Origin: Pseudomonas sp. HN11
Lineage (GTDB): Bacteria; Pseudomonadota; Gammaproteobacteria; Pseudomonadales; Pseudomonadaceae
Assembly: GCF_021390155.1 (NCBI RefSeq)
Contig: NZ_CP089985.1
Coordinates: 4,103,001-4,167,000 of the forward strand
Direction: 5' to 3'
Length of the DNA: 64,000 bases
A program made the translations under genes and the position numbers. A model generated the notes under the pieces. It was not told the origin of the DNA, did no database searches, and saw only the letters and a program-made list of their open reading frames with translations. Below are positions 51,930 to 61,872 of the stretch, in pieces (the stretch's first letter is position 1; each line of letters starts with the position of its first letter).

Positions 51930-52952
51930 TCAGCGGTATTGGGCGAATGTACCGGCGACGGGCGCCGTAGACTCGCGCAAAACGATGCTCGGCGTCACGA
52001 TGCGTTGATCGAACGGCAGTTGGGGTGTTGCAATTCTTCGCAGTAAGAGCTCGGCTGCCGTCTCGCCCAACTGCACGATCGACTGCCCTACCGTGGTCAG
52101 TGCCGGGTACACGTACCGACCCATTTGGATATCATCGAAACCGATCACCGAGAGCTCGCCCGGCACGCGGATATTGCGCTCTGCTGCGGCGCGTAACACA
52201 CCGAAACCAATCATGTCGTTGCTGGCAAAAATGGCGCTGGGCGGATTGTGTGCCAGCAGTTGCACAGCGGCGGCATAACCACCCGTGCTGGTGAAATCGC
52301 TTTCCTGGGTGCGATTGGCCACCACAGCCACGCCTGCCTCTCGCAGCGCGCGGTGATACCCCGCCAGGCGCATTTGCGCAACACGGGTATGGCCAGGACC
52401 GCCGATGCAGGCGATGTCGCGGTGGCCCAGTTCGAGCAGGTGGCGGGTTGCCAGGTAGGCGCCCCCCTCGTGGTCGATACGTACCAGGTCCACGTCAATG
52501 CCATCCAGCGCCCGGTCGACAATCACCATGGGCGTGCGCACCGCACTCAAACCGGCGGCAAGGCCACTATCGTCGCCGCCCACCGAAGTCACGATCAGGC
52601 CGTCGATACGTTTTTCCAGCAACACACGCAGATAATTGCGCTGTTTTTCAGCATTGTCGTCGGAGTTGCAGAGGATCACGCAGTAGCCGTTACGCTCGCA
52701 GTAATCCTCGATGCCTCGGGCAAGCTCGGCAAAATACGGGTTGAGGCTGTTGGGCACCAGCAAGCCGATAGTGGCCGTGGTCTTGGCCTTGAGCGAGCGC
52801 GCAACGGCACTGGGTACGTAGTCGAGTTGCTTGATCGCGGCCTCAACCTTGATACGTACAGGCTCACTGACCGGGCGCGTCTTGTTCACCACATGGGACA
52901 CCGTGGTGTAGGAAATACCTGCCAGCGCTGCCACATCCTTGATCGTTGCCAT
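51930..52952 (-). CDS. rbsR: LacI-family ribose operon repressor
   Basis: 340 aa. The LacI helix-turn-helix MATIKDVAALAGISYTTVSH opens the protein, followed by a periplasmic-binding-like domain (ATIGLLVPNSLNPYFAELAR). It lies inside the rbs operon between rbsC and rbsK and most likely binds the perfect palindrome upstream of rbsB. Confidence 0.95.
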   Translation of the reverse strand: MATIKDVAALAGISYTTVSHVVNKTRPVSEPVRIKVEAAIKQLDYVPSAVARSLKAKTTATIGLLVPNSLNPYFAELARGIEDYCERNGYCVILCNSDDNAEKQRNYLRVLLEKRIDGLIVTSVGGDDSGLAAGLSAVRTPMVIVDRALDGIDVDLVRIDHEGGAYLATRHLLELGHRDIACIGGPGHTRVAQMRLAGYHRALREAGVAVVANRTQESDFTSTGGYAAAVQLLAHNPPSAIFASNDMIGFGVLRAAAERNIRVPGELSVIGFDDIQMGRYVYPALTTVGQSIVQLGETAAELLLRRIATPQLPFDQRIVTPSIVLRESTAPVAGTFAQYR

Positions 52953-52955
52953 GGT

Positions 52956-53933
52956 TCAACCTCGCCGACTGGCGCGCTGGCTGCGATAGGTATCAAGGAC
53001 CACGGCAATCACGATCACGGCACCGGTAATGATGCGCTTCGTGGGTTCCGTGGCACCGATTTGCGCCAAGCCGGCGGCCAATACCGAAATAATCAACACA
53101 CCAAAAAAGGTACTGATCACCGAGCCGCGTCCGCCCATGAGGCTGGTGCCGCCGATCACCACCGCTGCGATCACTTGCAGTTCCAGGCCGGAGCCGGCGT
53201 TCGGATCCGCCGCTTCCAGGCGCGAAATCTGGAACAGCGCCGCCACACCGGCCAGCAGGCCCATGAGGCTGAACACCAGGATCTTGTAGGGCTTGGGGTT
53301 GATCCCCGCCAGGCGCACAGCCTCTTCATTGGTGCCGATACCGATCAGGTAACGACCAAATACAGTACGCGTCAGCACAAGCTGCGCGGCGATGATCACC
53401 AGCAAGGCAATGATGAACGACGGCGAGATGCCAAAGGCGATCGGGTTGGACAGCCAGGCAAACGAATCACCGATGTAGGCGGTGCGCGAGCCAGTCATCT
53501 GGTACGCCACGCCACGGGCCATTTCCAGCACGCCGAGGGACACGATAAATGACGGAATGCGCCAGGCTACAGTGATCGAGCCAGTGATAGTGCCCGCCAA
53601 AGCTGCGCAGCCCATGCCCAGTAAGGCGGCCGGCAACACGCTCCAGCCCCAGCCGAGAATCGCCACACTGACTGCCGACGCCGCCAGGGCCAGTACCGAG
53701 CCCACCGATAAGTCGATGCCGCCAATGATCAAAATAAAGGTCATGCCGACTGCCAGCACCATCAGATCCGGAATCTGGTTGGCCAGGGTGCTGAAGGTGT
53801 CATAAGACAGGAAGTGATCGCTGAGCACCGAGAACAGCGCAATCATCGCGAGCAAGGCGCCGGCCAGGCCCAGGTAAGTGCCCAGGCCGTAGAAGTTGCC
53901 GCCAGTCTTGCCGGGGGAAGTTGTGGTTTTCAT
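52956..53933 (-). CDS. rbsC: Ribose ABC transporter permease
   Basis: 325 aa, about eight to ten hydrophobic helices. IGGIDLSVGSVLALAASAVS and IGGTSLMGGRGSVISTFFGV are standard RbsC motifs. It overlaps rbsA by 4 nt and is followed by rbsR after 3 nt. Confidence 0.97.
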   Translation of the reverse strand: MKTTTSPGKTGGNFYGLGTYLGLAGALLAMIALFSVLSDHFLSYDTFSTLANQIPDLMVLAVGMTFILIIGGIDLSVGSVLALAASAVSVAILGWGWSVLPAALLGMGCAALAGTITGSITVAWRIPSFIVSLGVLEMARGVAYQMTGSRTAYIGDSFAWLSNPIAFGISPSFIIALLVIIAAQLVLTRTVFGRYLIGIGTNEEAVRLAGINPKPYKILVFSLMGLLAGVAALFQISRLEAADPNAGSGLELQVIAAVVIGGTSLMGGRGSVISTFFGVLIISVLAAGLAQIGATEPTKRIITGAVIVIAVVLDTYRSQRASRRG

Positions 53934-55483
53934 GGGGTATCCCTAAGCACTGCGTCGTTGAGCAGCGCGTCACGTTTCTGATAGCCGACGAAGGCGGCGG
54001 CGAGCAATTCGTCCTGGGTCCAGCTATCGCGCTCGAACGTTTCGATCAAGCGTCCGGCGGACAACACGCCGATGCGGTCGCAGATCAGCATGAGTTCGCG
54101 CAGGTCACTGGACACCACCACCAGCGCTTTGCCCTGGCGGGTCAATTCGCCGAGCAAGGCATAAATGTCGAATTTGGCACCGACGTCGATGCCGCGAGTT
54201 GGCTCATCGAACAGCATCACCGAGCAGTCGCGCTCCAGCCAGCGGCCAATCACCACTTTCTGCTGGTTGCCGCCGGACAGCTCGGACACCAACTGCGCCG
54301 GACTGGAACTGCGGATGCGCATGGCGTCGATCTGGCGCTTGGCCAAGGCGGTTTCGTTGCGGCTATTAACCACACCGCCACCGGAAATTTCCGGCATGTT
54401 ACCCAGGGCAATGTTGGCGCTGATCGACTGAGTCAGCAGCAGGCCTTCACCCTTGCGATCTTCGGTGATCAGGGCAATGCCGTGACCTACCGCGTCGACC
54501 GGCGAGCGAATACTCACTACCTGGGCCGGCGAACCGAGCGCCACGGTGCCGCTGTCGGCCAGGTCGGCGCCGAAGATCAGGCGCAACAACTCAGTACGAC
54601 CGGCACCGATCAGGCCGGAGATGCCGTAGATCTCGCCCGCGCGCACTTCGAAGGACACGTCGCGGACCTTGTCCGAGCGGGTCAGGCCCTTTACCGTCAG
54701 GGCCGGGGCCCCGATGGTGCGCGGGCCCAGATCAATGTGCTCGCCCAGCTCGCGACCGACCATCAAGGTGACCAGCTGCTCGCTGTTGTAGTTGGCCATC
54801 GGCTCTACGCAAACCAGCTTGCCATCACGCAGCACCGCAATGCGCTGGGCTACGCGGGCCAGCTCTTCCAGCCGGTGTGAAATATAAATGATCGCCACGC
54901 CTCGGGCCTGCAAGCGGGTGATTTGCTCAAACAGCATCTCGACTTCACGCGCAGTGAGCATGGCGGTGGGTTCGTCGAGGATCAGTACGTGACAATCGCC
55001 GATCAGGTTGCGGGCAATCTCGACCATTTGCTGATGGCCAATACCCAAGCTGCCGACCAGTGTATCCGGATCGATAGCATCCAGGCCGACCTGGGCCATG
55101 GCCTCAATCGCTGCCTTGCGCAGTTGCTTGCGGCTGATCCAGCCACAGTGGCTGGGCAGGTTATCCAGGAACAGGTTCTCGGCGACCGTCAGTGTCGGTA
55201 GCAGGTTGAGTTCCTGCATGACCATGCGCACGCCCAGCTCTTCGGCCTGGGTGCGGCTGCCGGGGCGGTAGTCCTGTCCATTGAACTGCATGTGCCCGGT
55301 AGTCGGTGTGACCAGCCCGCCGATGATCTTCGACAAGGTGCTTTTGCCTGCGCCGTTCTCACCGGTCAGCGCCAGCACTTCCCCGCGATTGAGCGTCAGG
55401 GTGATGTCGGACAGAACCGGCTGGGCATAGGTCTTGCCGATACCGCTGACCGAGAGGACAGCGTTCGGGGCGGAAGATGACAT
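53930..55483 (-). CDS. rbsA: Ribose ABC transporter ATP-binding protein
   Basis: 517 aa with two ABC cassettes. The first has Walker A GENGAGKS and Walker B VLILDEPTA; the second has the usual degenerate Walker A (GLIGAGRTEL) and signature ELSGGNQQKVVIGRWLERD. It energises RbsC. Confidence 0.97.
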   Translation of the reverse strand: MSSSAPNAVLSVSGIGKTYAQPVLSDITLTLNRGEVLALTGENGAGKSTLSKIIGGLVTPTTGHMQFNGQDYRPGSRTQAEELGVRMVMQELNLLPTLTVAENLFLDNLPSHCGWISRKQLRKAAIEAMAQVGLDAIDPDTLVGSLGIGHQQMVEIARNLIGDCHVLILDEPTAMLTAREVEMLFEQITRLQARGVAIIYISHRLEELARVAQRIAVLRDGKLVCVEPMANYNSEQLVTLMVGRELGEHIDLGPRTIGAPALTVKGLTRSDKVRDVSFEVRAGEIYGISGLIGAGRTELLRLIFGADLADSGTVALGSPAQVVSIRSPVDAVGHGIALITEDRKGEGLLLTQSISANIALGNMPEISGGGVVNSRNETALAKRQIDAMRIRSSSPAQLVSELSGGNQQKVVIGRWLERDCSVMLFDEPTRGIDVGAKFDIYALLGELTRQGKALVVVSSDLRELMLICDRIGVLSAGRLIETFERDSWTQDELLAAAFVGYQKRDALLNDAVLRDTP

Positions 55484-55540
55484 AGGAAAATCTCCAGGCG
55501 CCCGCTCAGGACGAGCAGGCGCTGTTGGGTACTGCCAGGA

Positions 55541-56497
55541 TTACTTCTTGAGGACGAGTTCGACCGGGGTCTCGATCACGCCGTCTTTGGAATCGACTTT
55601 CTCACCCTTGACCAGCTTGAGCGCGTTCTGGATACCGAACACGGCTTGCTGGGCAGCGGCCTGGTCAGCGGTGGCGAGCACACGGCCATCTTGCAGCATC
55701 GGCTTGATAGCTTCGATGTTGTCGTAGCCCACGACCAGCACTTTACCGGCCTTGCCTGCCGCACGTACGGCGGAGACAGCGCCCAGAGCCATGTTGTCGT
55801 TACCGGCCAGCAGGGCCTTGAGGTCCGGGTACTCACTCAGCATGGCGGAAGCCACTTTCTGGCCCTGGTCGATTTCCCAGTTGCCGGATTGAGTGGAAAC
55901 AATCTTCATGCCGGCAGCGTCCATCGCATCCTTATAGCCTGCGGTACGCTGCTGCGCGTTGGTGGTCGTCGGCACGCCTTCGATGATGCCGACCTTGTCA
56001 CCCGAGGCCAGTTGCTTGGCCAGATAGTCGCCCACCAACTTGGAGCCTTTGCGGTTGTCCGGGCCTACAAAAGGAATATCGAGGTTTTTGCTTTTGAGCA
56101 CGTCCGGGTCCAGGCGGTTGTCGATGTTGACGACTTTGATACCTGCATCGGAAGCCTTCTTCAGCACGGTGACCAGTGCCTTGGAGTCGGCAGGGGCAAT
56201 GACGATGGCGTTGACCTTGGCGAGAATCATCTGGTTGACGATGTCGATCTGCGCGCTGGTATCGGTTTCGTTCTTGATCCCGTTGGTGATCATGTCGAAA
56301 TCGGCGGCGTGTTCTTTCTGGTATGTCTTGGCACCGTCTTGCATGGTGACGAAGAATTCATTGGCGAGGGATTTCATGACCAGGCCGACCTTGGGTTTGG
56401 CGGCGTCATCAGCGAATGCAGAGGAGAGAGGCAGGGCAGCGGATGCGGCGGCAAGCACAGCGACAGCAAGAAGACGTCCAGCGAATGGCAGCTTCAT
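55541..56497 (-). CDS. rbsB: Ribose ABC transporter substrate-binding protein
   Basis: 318 aa with a signal peptide (about 1-29). The mature N-terminus has KPKVGLVMKSLANEFFVTMQ, then NAIVIAPADSKALVTVLKKA and FVGPDNRKGSKLVGDYLAKQ, typical of the Peripla_BP_4 ribose/allose group. It is the first gene of the operon. Confidence 0.95.
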   Translation of the reverse strand: MKLPFAGRLLAVAVLAAASAALPLSSAFADDAAKPKVGLVMKSLANEFFVTMQDGAKTYQKEHAADFDMITNGIKNETDTSAQIDIVNQMILAKVNAIVIAPADSKALVTVLKKASDAGIKVVNIDNRLDPDVLKSKNLDIPFVGPDNRKGSKLVGDYLAKQLASGDKVGIIEGVPTTTNAQQRTAGYKDAMDAAGMKIVSTQSGNWEIDQGQKVASAMLSEYPDLKALLAGNDNMALGAVSAVRAAGKAGKVLVVGYDNIEAIKPMLQDGRVLATADQAAAQQAVFGIQNALKLVKGEKVDSKDGVIETPVELVLKK

Positions 56498-56622
56498 GGG
56501 TTCACTCCGATCTTATGATTATTGTGAGCAACGCTTGTACCGAAGAGCGCTTCGGCAGCCTTCCCACCCGGGGGGCTGATACGAGCTGTCACGATACTCC
56601 AAGAGTGTCCCGTGAAACATCT

Positions 56623-56636
56623 CGCAAACGTTTGCG
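56623..56636. promoter_or_regulatory. LacI-type operator (probable RbsR site)
   Basis: The 14-bp perfect palindrome CGCAAACGTTTGCG, the classic LacI/GalR half-site arrangement with central CG, lies 126 bp before rbsB and just downstream of its predicted -10 box. Confidence 0.85.
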
Positions 56637-56644
56637 TTATTCAA

Positions 56645-56673
56645 ACTATGAGAACCTTGTCGAGTTTTGTCAA
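56645..56673 (-). promoter_or_regulatory. Predicted sigma-70 promoter of the rbs operon
   Basis: On the minus strand TTGACA (56668-56673) and CATAGT (56645-56650) are separated by 17 bp. The LacI-type palindrome follows after 8 bp, so a bound repressor would cover the start of transcription. Confidence 0.7.
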
Positions 56674-56736
56674 CGGTTGAAAACAGCTTTTCATCTGCGG
56701 CATCCAGCCCTTTCCTTGCGCCAGCCACAGCGGCCC

Positions 56737-58149
<1,413 letters not shown>

Positions 58150-58166
58150 TTCCCGGTGACATCCCG

Positions 58167-58193
58167 GCAGGGGCGGCTCTACCCGTCCCTGCT
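58167..58193 (+). terminator. Stem after ansB
   Basis: Imperfect stem GCAGGGGCGG/CCCGTCCCTGC with a short loop, 17 nt after the ansB stop; C-rich tail rather than T-run, so weak. Confidence 0.4.
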
Positions 58194-58338
58194 CCCCCAG
58201 CCCCCTTCGATTAAAACTCCTGCGCTCTACACTAAATTGCCTGAATTGCTGTCAGACAGACTTCTTGAAGTTTAAGCAGTTGCGAAATTGCCTACAGTTA
58301 AATACTGTATGTGCGTACAGCTTATTAAGGAATACTCC

Positions 58339-58590
58339 GTGGCAAAATCTTCTTCCGCAGCGCAAACCCCGCCTGATGCCTACGAACGCCTGGCCATTCG
58401 TGTGCAAAAGATCATCAATTCGACCAATGCGCAGAAAGCCAAGGCGGCTTTGATCTTCCGTTTGCCGGAAGAACCTGAGGATGAGTGGGCGCGCTTGCTG
58501 GAGGAAATCGCCGAAAACGACAACGTCACCCTCGCCTATCGGGATGACGGCGGTGTACAGATTTTCTGGGTTGTGCCGAAGGAAGATTGA
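58339..58590 (+). CDS. DUF1654 family protein
   Basis: 83 aa starting at GTG 58339, with AAGGA 8 nt upstream; an ATG at 58288 lacks a binding site. The family core YERLAIRVQKIINSTNAQKA, then ALIFRLPEEPEDEWARLLEE and NDNVTLAYRDDGGVQIFW is complete. It is a small cytosolic protein seen in Pseudomonas; function unknown. The endonuclease gene follows after 4 nt. Confidence 0.9.
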   Translation: MAKSSSAAQTPPDAYERLAIRVQKIINSTNAQKAKAALIFRLPEEPEDEWARLLEEIAENDNVTLAYRDDGGVQIFWVVPKED

Positions 58591-58594
58591 TTCA

Positions 58595-59284
58595 ATGAGT
58601 GTCCGTTTTATCGCTGTGTGTTGCCTGTTTTTCACCTTTACCGCCCACGCCCAGGCGCCCCGTACCTTCAGCGAAGCCAAAAAAGTCGCCTGGAAGCTCT
58701 ACGCGCCACAATCCACCGAGTTCTATTGCGGTTGCAAATACACCGGCAACCGTGTGGATTTGAAGGCCTGCGGCTACATCCCACGCAAAAACGCCAACCG
58801 CGCCGCACGCATTGAATGGGAACACATCGTTCCTGCGTGGCAGATCGGGCATCAGCGCCAGTGCTGGCAGGACGGCGGGCGCAAGAATTGCACGCGTCAC
58901 GACGACGTGTTCAAACGTGCCGAAGCCGACCTGCACAACCTGGTGCCGAGCATCGGCGAGGTCAATGGGGACCGCAACAACTTCAGTTTTGGTTGGCTGC
59001 CGGTGCAAAGCGGGCAATACGGCTCTTGCCTGACCCAGGTGGACTTCAAGGCCAAGAAGGTCATGCCGCGCCCTTCGATTCGGGGAATGATCGCGCGCAC
59101 GTATTTCTACATGAGCAAGCAATACGGCTTGCGGCTGTCAAAACAGGATCGCCAGTTGTACGAAGCCTGGAACAAGACCTACCCCGTGCAACCCTGGGAG
59201 CGTCAACGCAACCAGACCGTGGCCTGCGTGATGGGGCGCGGCAATGAGTTTGTCGGCCCGGTGAACCTGAAAGCCTGCGGTTGA
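58595..59284 (+). CDS. endA: Secreted endonuclease I
   Basis: 229 aa with a signal peptide (about 1-19). The Endonuclease_1 domain shows EFYCGCKYTG, the catalytic region RIEWEHIVPAW and the metal/DNA part ADLHNLVPSIGEVNGDRNN. It degrades DNA in the periplasm or outside. It starts 4 nt after the DUF1654 gene, so the two are co-transcribed. Confidence 0.93.
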   Translation: MSVRFIAVCCLFFTFTAHAQAPRTFSEAKKVAWKLYAPQSTEFYCGCKYTGNRVDLKACGYIPRKNANRAARIEWEHIVPAWQIGHQRQCWQDGGRKNCTRHDDVFKRAEADLHNLVPSIGEVNGDRNNFSFGWLPVQSGQYGSCLTQVDFKAKKVMPRPSIRGMIARTYFYMSKQYGLRLSKQDRQLYEAWNKTYPVQPWERQRNQTVACVMGRGNEFVGPVNLKACG

Positions 59285-59313
59285 ACGTGGGCGAAGACCC
59301 GCCCACAAGGCCC

Positions 59314-59694
59314 TTACTGACCGGCGTTGTGCTCAATGATTTCTGACACAGTGTCGGTTTTCTTGGCGCGAGCCATTTTTTCGTTGAGCAACGTCTGTTT
59401 GGCCTCGGCTTCAGCCTTGGTTGCGAAAGGCCCCAACAGGACCTCGTCCTTGCCATCCACTTTCACGATGTAGAAATTGAAGCCATGCTCCAGCAGCCAG
59501 GCCGTGAGGTCGGTGATCGCCTGCAACTTATGGTCCGGCGGGCCTACCCGAATGTCCCACTCCTGGACGGCAATCGCGCCGGTCTGGGGCTGGCTTTCGG
59601 TCACGGCAGGCTTGGGCTTGGGCGCGTCGACGCTTTTGCCTTCACCGCAACCGGCCAATGCCAACACCGCAATTGCCATCGCTACTTTACGCAC
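59314..59694 (-). CDS. SPOR-domain lipoprotein
   Basis: 126 aa from the GTG at 59694 with AAGGAG upstream. A lipobox (LALAGC) leads to a short linker and a C-terminal SPOR-like domain (FNFYIVKVDGKDEVLLGPFA, then EAEAKQTLLNEKM). It may bind septal peptidoglycan. Convergent with endA. Confidence 0.85.
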   Translation of the reverse strand: MRKVAMAIAVLALAGCGEGKSVDAPKPKPAVTESQPQTGAIAVQEWDIRVGPPDHKLQAITDLTAWLLEHGFNFYIVKVDGKDEVLLGPFATKAEAEAKQTLLNEKMARAKKTDTVSEIIEHNAGQ

Positions 59695-59941
59695 TGACCT
59701 GCTCCTTAAAAGATAAAGAGGCGACTTTATCATTCACTGTCTATTCTGGCCGTCATAAACGTTGGATTAAACAATGCGAATCATGTATCGCAGACCTGTA
59801 TGATGCCGCCATGGGAATTAATGTCGCCTCTATGCGTCCTAAAAGAGGCAGTCACAGGGAAGCGCTTAGCAGTAAGCTACACACATCCGACACCTGCCCT
59901 GTCTGAAACATGTGTCCTTAAAAGTAATCAAGGAGAAGTCC

Positions 59942-60136
59942 ATGCTTATACTCACCCGCAAAGTTGGTGAAAGCATAAACATTGGTGATGACATCACGAT
60001 CACCATCCTGGGCGTAAGCGGCCAGCAAGTACGAATCGGCATCAATGCACCCAAGGACGTTGCCGTGCATCGCGAGGAGATCTACCAGCGCATCCAGGCT
60101 GGCCTGGCTGCTCCGGACAAAAACCAGACGCCTTGA
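59942..60136 (+). CDS. rsmE: CsrA/Rsm translational regulator, RsmE type
   Basis: 64 aa; residues match the RsmE paralogue ([20 protein letters not shown], then [20 protein letters not shown]). The RNA-contacting Leu4 and Arg44 are present. It binds GGA hairpins in mRNA leaders and is titrated by Rsm sRNAs. Its own leader reads TCAAGGAGA, itself close to the Rsm consensus, which fits known autoregulation. Confidence 0.93.
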   Translation: MLILTRKVGESINIGDDITITILGVSGQQVRIGINAPKDVAVHREEIYQRIQAGLAAPDKNQTP

Positions 60137-60230
60137 AGCCCCCTCAGTAGCCAGCCCTTTCGTTCACTGTAACGGCTGGCGAAAACACCTATGAACTGCT
60201 GTTGTGTTTGTTGCGTGGCTGACGCTCTCC

Positions 60231-60250
60231 TCATCTTCATGGAAAGATGA
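60231..60250 (+). promoter_or_regulatory. Hairpin with GGA in the loop (candidate Rsm site)
   Basis: Perfect 7-bp stem TCATCTT/AAGATGA presenting the loop CATGGA, very near the RsmE-binding consensus (UCANGGANG in a hairpin loop). It lies between rsmE and the next gene, 92 nt before the start at 60343. Confidence 0.55.
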
Positions 60251-60342
60251 AACTGTCTTCACGTCTGGAACTTGTTGTTTCATTCCCGGCCGAATCTCCT
60301 GACTGACACTGAGCCATCCGTGTATTCAGGAGCACGTCGATA

Positions 60343-60579
60343 ATGCCTACGATCGCATCTCCATTTGCCTACAGGTCTTGGATGATCGCCCTGTTGATCG
60401 GGCTGGTCTTCGCGGGGCTGGCTTATGGTTTGAGGTATGCAATCGAAGGCGCGGGGGCCGTCGCCCCTCACTCCTGGCTGGATCTGGCACTGCTGCTTAG
60501 TGACTATTTATTTCTGTTCTGCCTCAAACCCATCCAAAAGGCCGTACAGCATAGATTGTGTCGAAAAATGCCGCACTGA
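60343..60579 (+). CDS. Small membrane protein
   Basis: 78 aa with two hydrophobic helices (about 12-32 and 45-62). AGGAG lies 10 nt before the ATG, in the string TCAGGAGC that could also be read by an Rsm protein. No family recognised. Confidence 0.7.
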   Translation: MPTIASPFAYRSWMIALLIGLVFAGLAYGLRYAIEGAGAVAPHSWLDLALLLSDYLFLFCLKPIQKAVQHRLCRKMPH

Positions 60580-60674
60580 TGCCGCGCTCTTCGCCATCAG
60601 ATCGCCGGTATTTACAGCGCCACGGTAGGGCCTATGCTTGGACGTGCACGATCAGTAAAAGGCACTGAATCAAG

Positions 60675-60968
60675 ATGGACACCCTGAGTAAATCCCAGAT
60701 CGAATCTGCACTGGCAGCCCGCCTGCCCAGCTACAAAGTGACCTGCACCTTGCACGCAGACGGGACCCTTTCGGCAGTGCTCAGCGGCCCGGAAACCGAC
60801 CATTTCGCAATTACCGGGATCGTGCGCGCGCATTATCGCGGTGCCGAAGCCATCGCGCGGCTGGCGAATGAAATACTCAGGGAGATGGTACTGTCACGCC
60901 AGGGCATGAGGAATGATCGGATGCAGGCACCCGATCCCGCCGGTGCCGAACTAGGCCGGGACCGGTAA
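60675..60968 (+). CDS. Conserved small hypothetical protein
   Basis: 97 aa, soluble. The segment YKVTCTLHADGTLSAVLSGP, then FAITGIVRAHYRGAEAIARL suggests a compact alpha/beta fold. The ribosome binding site is weak. Convergent with the HAD phosphatase; a terminator overlaps the gene end. Confidence 0.7.
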   Translation: MDTLSKSQIESALAARLPSYKVTCTLHADGTLSAVLSGPETDHFAITGIVRAHYRGAEAIARLANEILREMVLSRQGMRNDRMQAPDPAGAELGRDR

Positions 60969-60984
60969 CGGGCTCGGCCTTTTT
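60953..60984 (+). terminator. Terminator-like stem between convergent genes
   Basis: AGGCCG/CGGCCT stem with a 16-nt loop and TTTT; spans the stop of the small gene. Confidence 0.55.
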
Positions 60985-60987
60985 GCA

Positions 60988-61665
60988 TCAGGCCGCCCCG
61001 TCCTGCAAGTAAAGCAAGCCGTCCGTATCACGCTGCACCGTTAACTGCTCGTACCCGTCAACCGAGGGATGCTGCGTGACCATTGGCGTATGATGCGTCG
61101 ACGTTACGACCATCACATCCGCCCCGGCGGCCTCTCCCGCCCGGATACCCACCGTCGCATCTTCAAACACCAGGCAATCCTGCACCGGTACACCCAGGCG
61201 TTGCGCCCCCAAGACGTAACAGGCGGGGTTGGGTTTGCCGACGGCGACGTCTTCAGCCGTGACCAACACCGCCGGCGGGGCTATGCCCGCCGCTTGCAGT
61301 CGACGCAAGGCCAGCTCCCTCGGTGCCGAGGTGACCAGCGCCCATTGGTCGCCCGGCAGACTGTTCAAAAACGCGGCGGCGCCGGGAATCGCTACAACGC
61401 CCTCGACATCATTGAGTTCATTTTCCGTAATCCATTGCGCCTCGACCTCAGGATCAACGCCGGGTAATGCCTGGCGAGTGATGGTGTCGATCGCACGGGC
61501 ACCGTGAATGGTCTTCAGAAACGCCGTCACATCCAGGCCATGGCGTTCAGCCCAGATACTCCACACCCGCTCCGCGGCGGCAATGGAGTTGAGCAACGTC
61601 CCATCCATATCAAACAGAAAGGCGCGGTAACGGCGATTGAATACGGCTGGACCTCGGATGGACAC
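60988..61665 (-). CDS. HAD-superfamily sugar phosphatase
   Basis: 225 aa with a GTG start at 61665 and GAGG 10 nt upstream. HAD motif I is FLFDMDGTLLNS, motif II ALVTSAPRELA, motif III with GKPNPACYVLGAQRLGV and motif IV FEDATVGIRAGEAAG. The pattern fits sugar-phosphate phosphatases of the YfbT/DOG type; substrate not known. Confidence 0.92.
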   Translation of the reverse strand: MSIRGPAVFNRRYRAFLFDMDGTLLNSIAAAERVWSIWAERHGLDVTAFLKTIHGARAIDTITRQALPGVDPEVEAQWITENELNDVEGVVAIPGAAAFLNSLPGDQWALVTSAPRELALRRLQAAGIAPPAVLVTAEDVAVGKPNPACYVLGAQRLGVPVQDCLVFEDATVGIRAGEAAGADVMVVTSTHHTPMVTQHPSVDGYEQLTVQRDTDGLLYLQDGAA

Positions 61666-61756
61666 TGCGCGGCTTCCTCATGGGCTGTAACAAATGATGG
61701 GCCCGATGCAATCTACGGATCACCTTGACACTTGTAAACGCCAGCAACGCCGATTG

Positions 61757-61774
61757 CATTACAGGTTTGTAATG
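61757..61774. promoter_or_regulatory. CopR/CzcR-like inverted-repeat box 1
   Basis: CATTACAggttTGTAATG: perfect 7-bp arms around 4 nt, 98 bp before the hydrolase gene. It matches the CopR/CzcR/CusR-type box (ATTACAAnnTGTAAT) and a related box precedes the DUF2790 gene. Confidence 0.75.
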
Positions 61775-61872
61775 AAGCTGTAAGTCTTGCCAGCACCCTC
61801 ACTTCGTACAGTGGGCTCGTCAGTCACCCACATCGGATGACGCCACTTCCTACTGATGAAAAGGGTCCACCC

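Noticed and set aside
52248..53552. A 434-codon plus-strand open frame opposite rbsR/rbsC
   Set aside because: It spans two well-supported genes on the other strand and has typical antisense composition (His, Gln, Arg).
53921..56518. Long plus-strand frames opposite rbsA and rbsB (53921-54880, 55646-56518)
   Set aside because: Antisense shadows of full-length rbs genes, without ribosome binding sites or recognisable domains.
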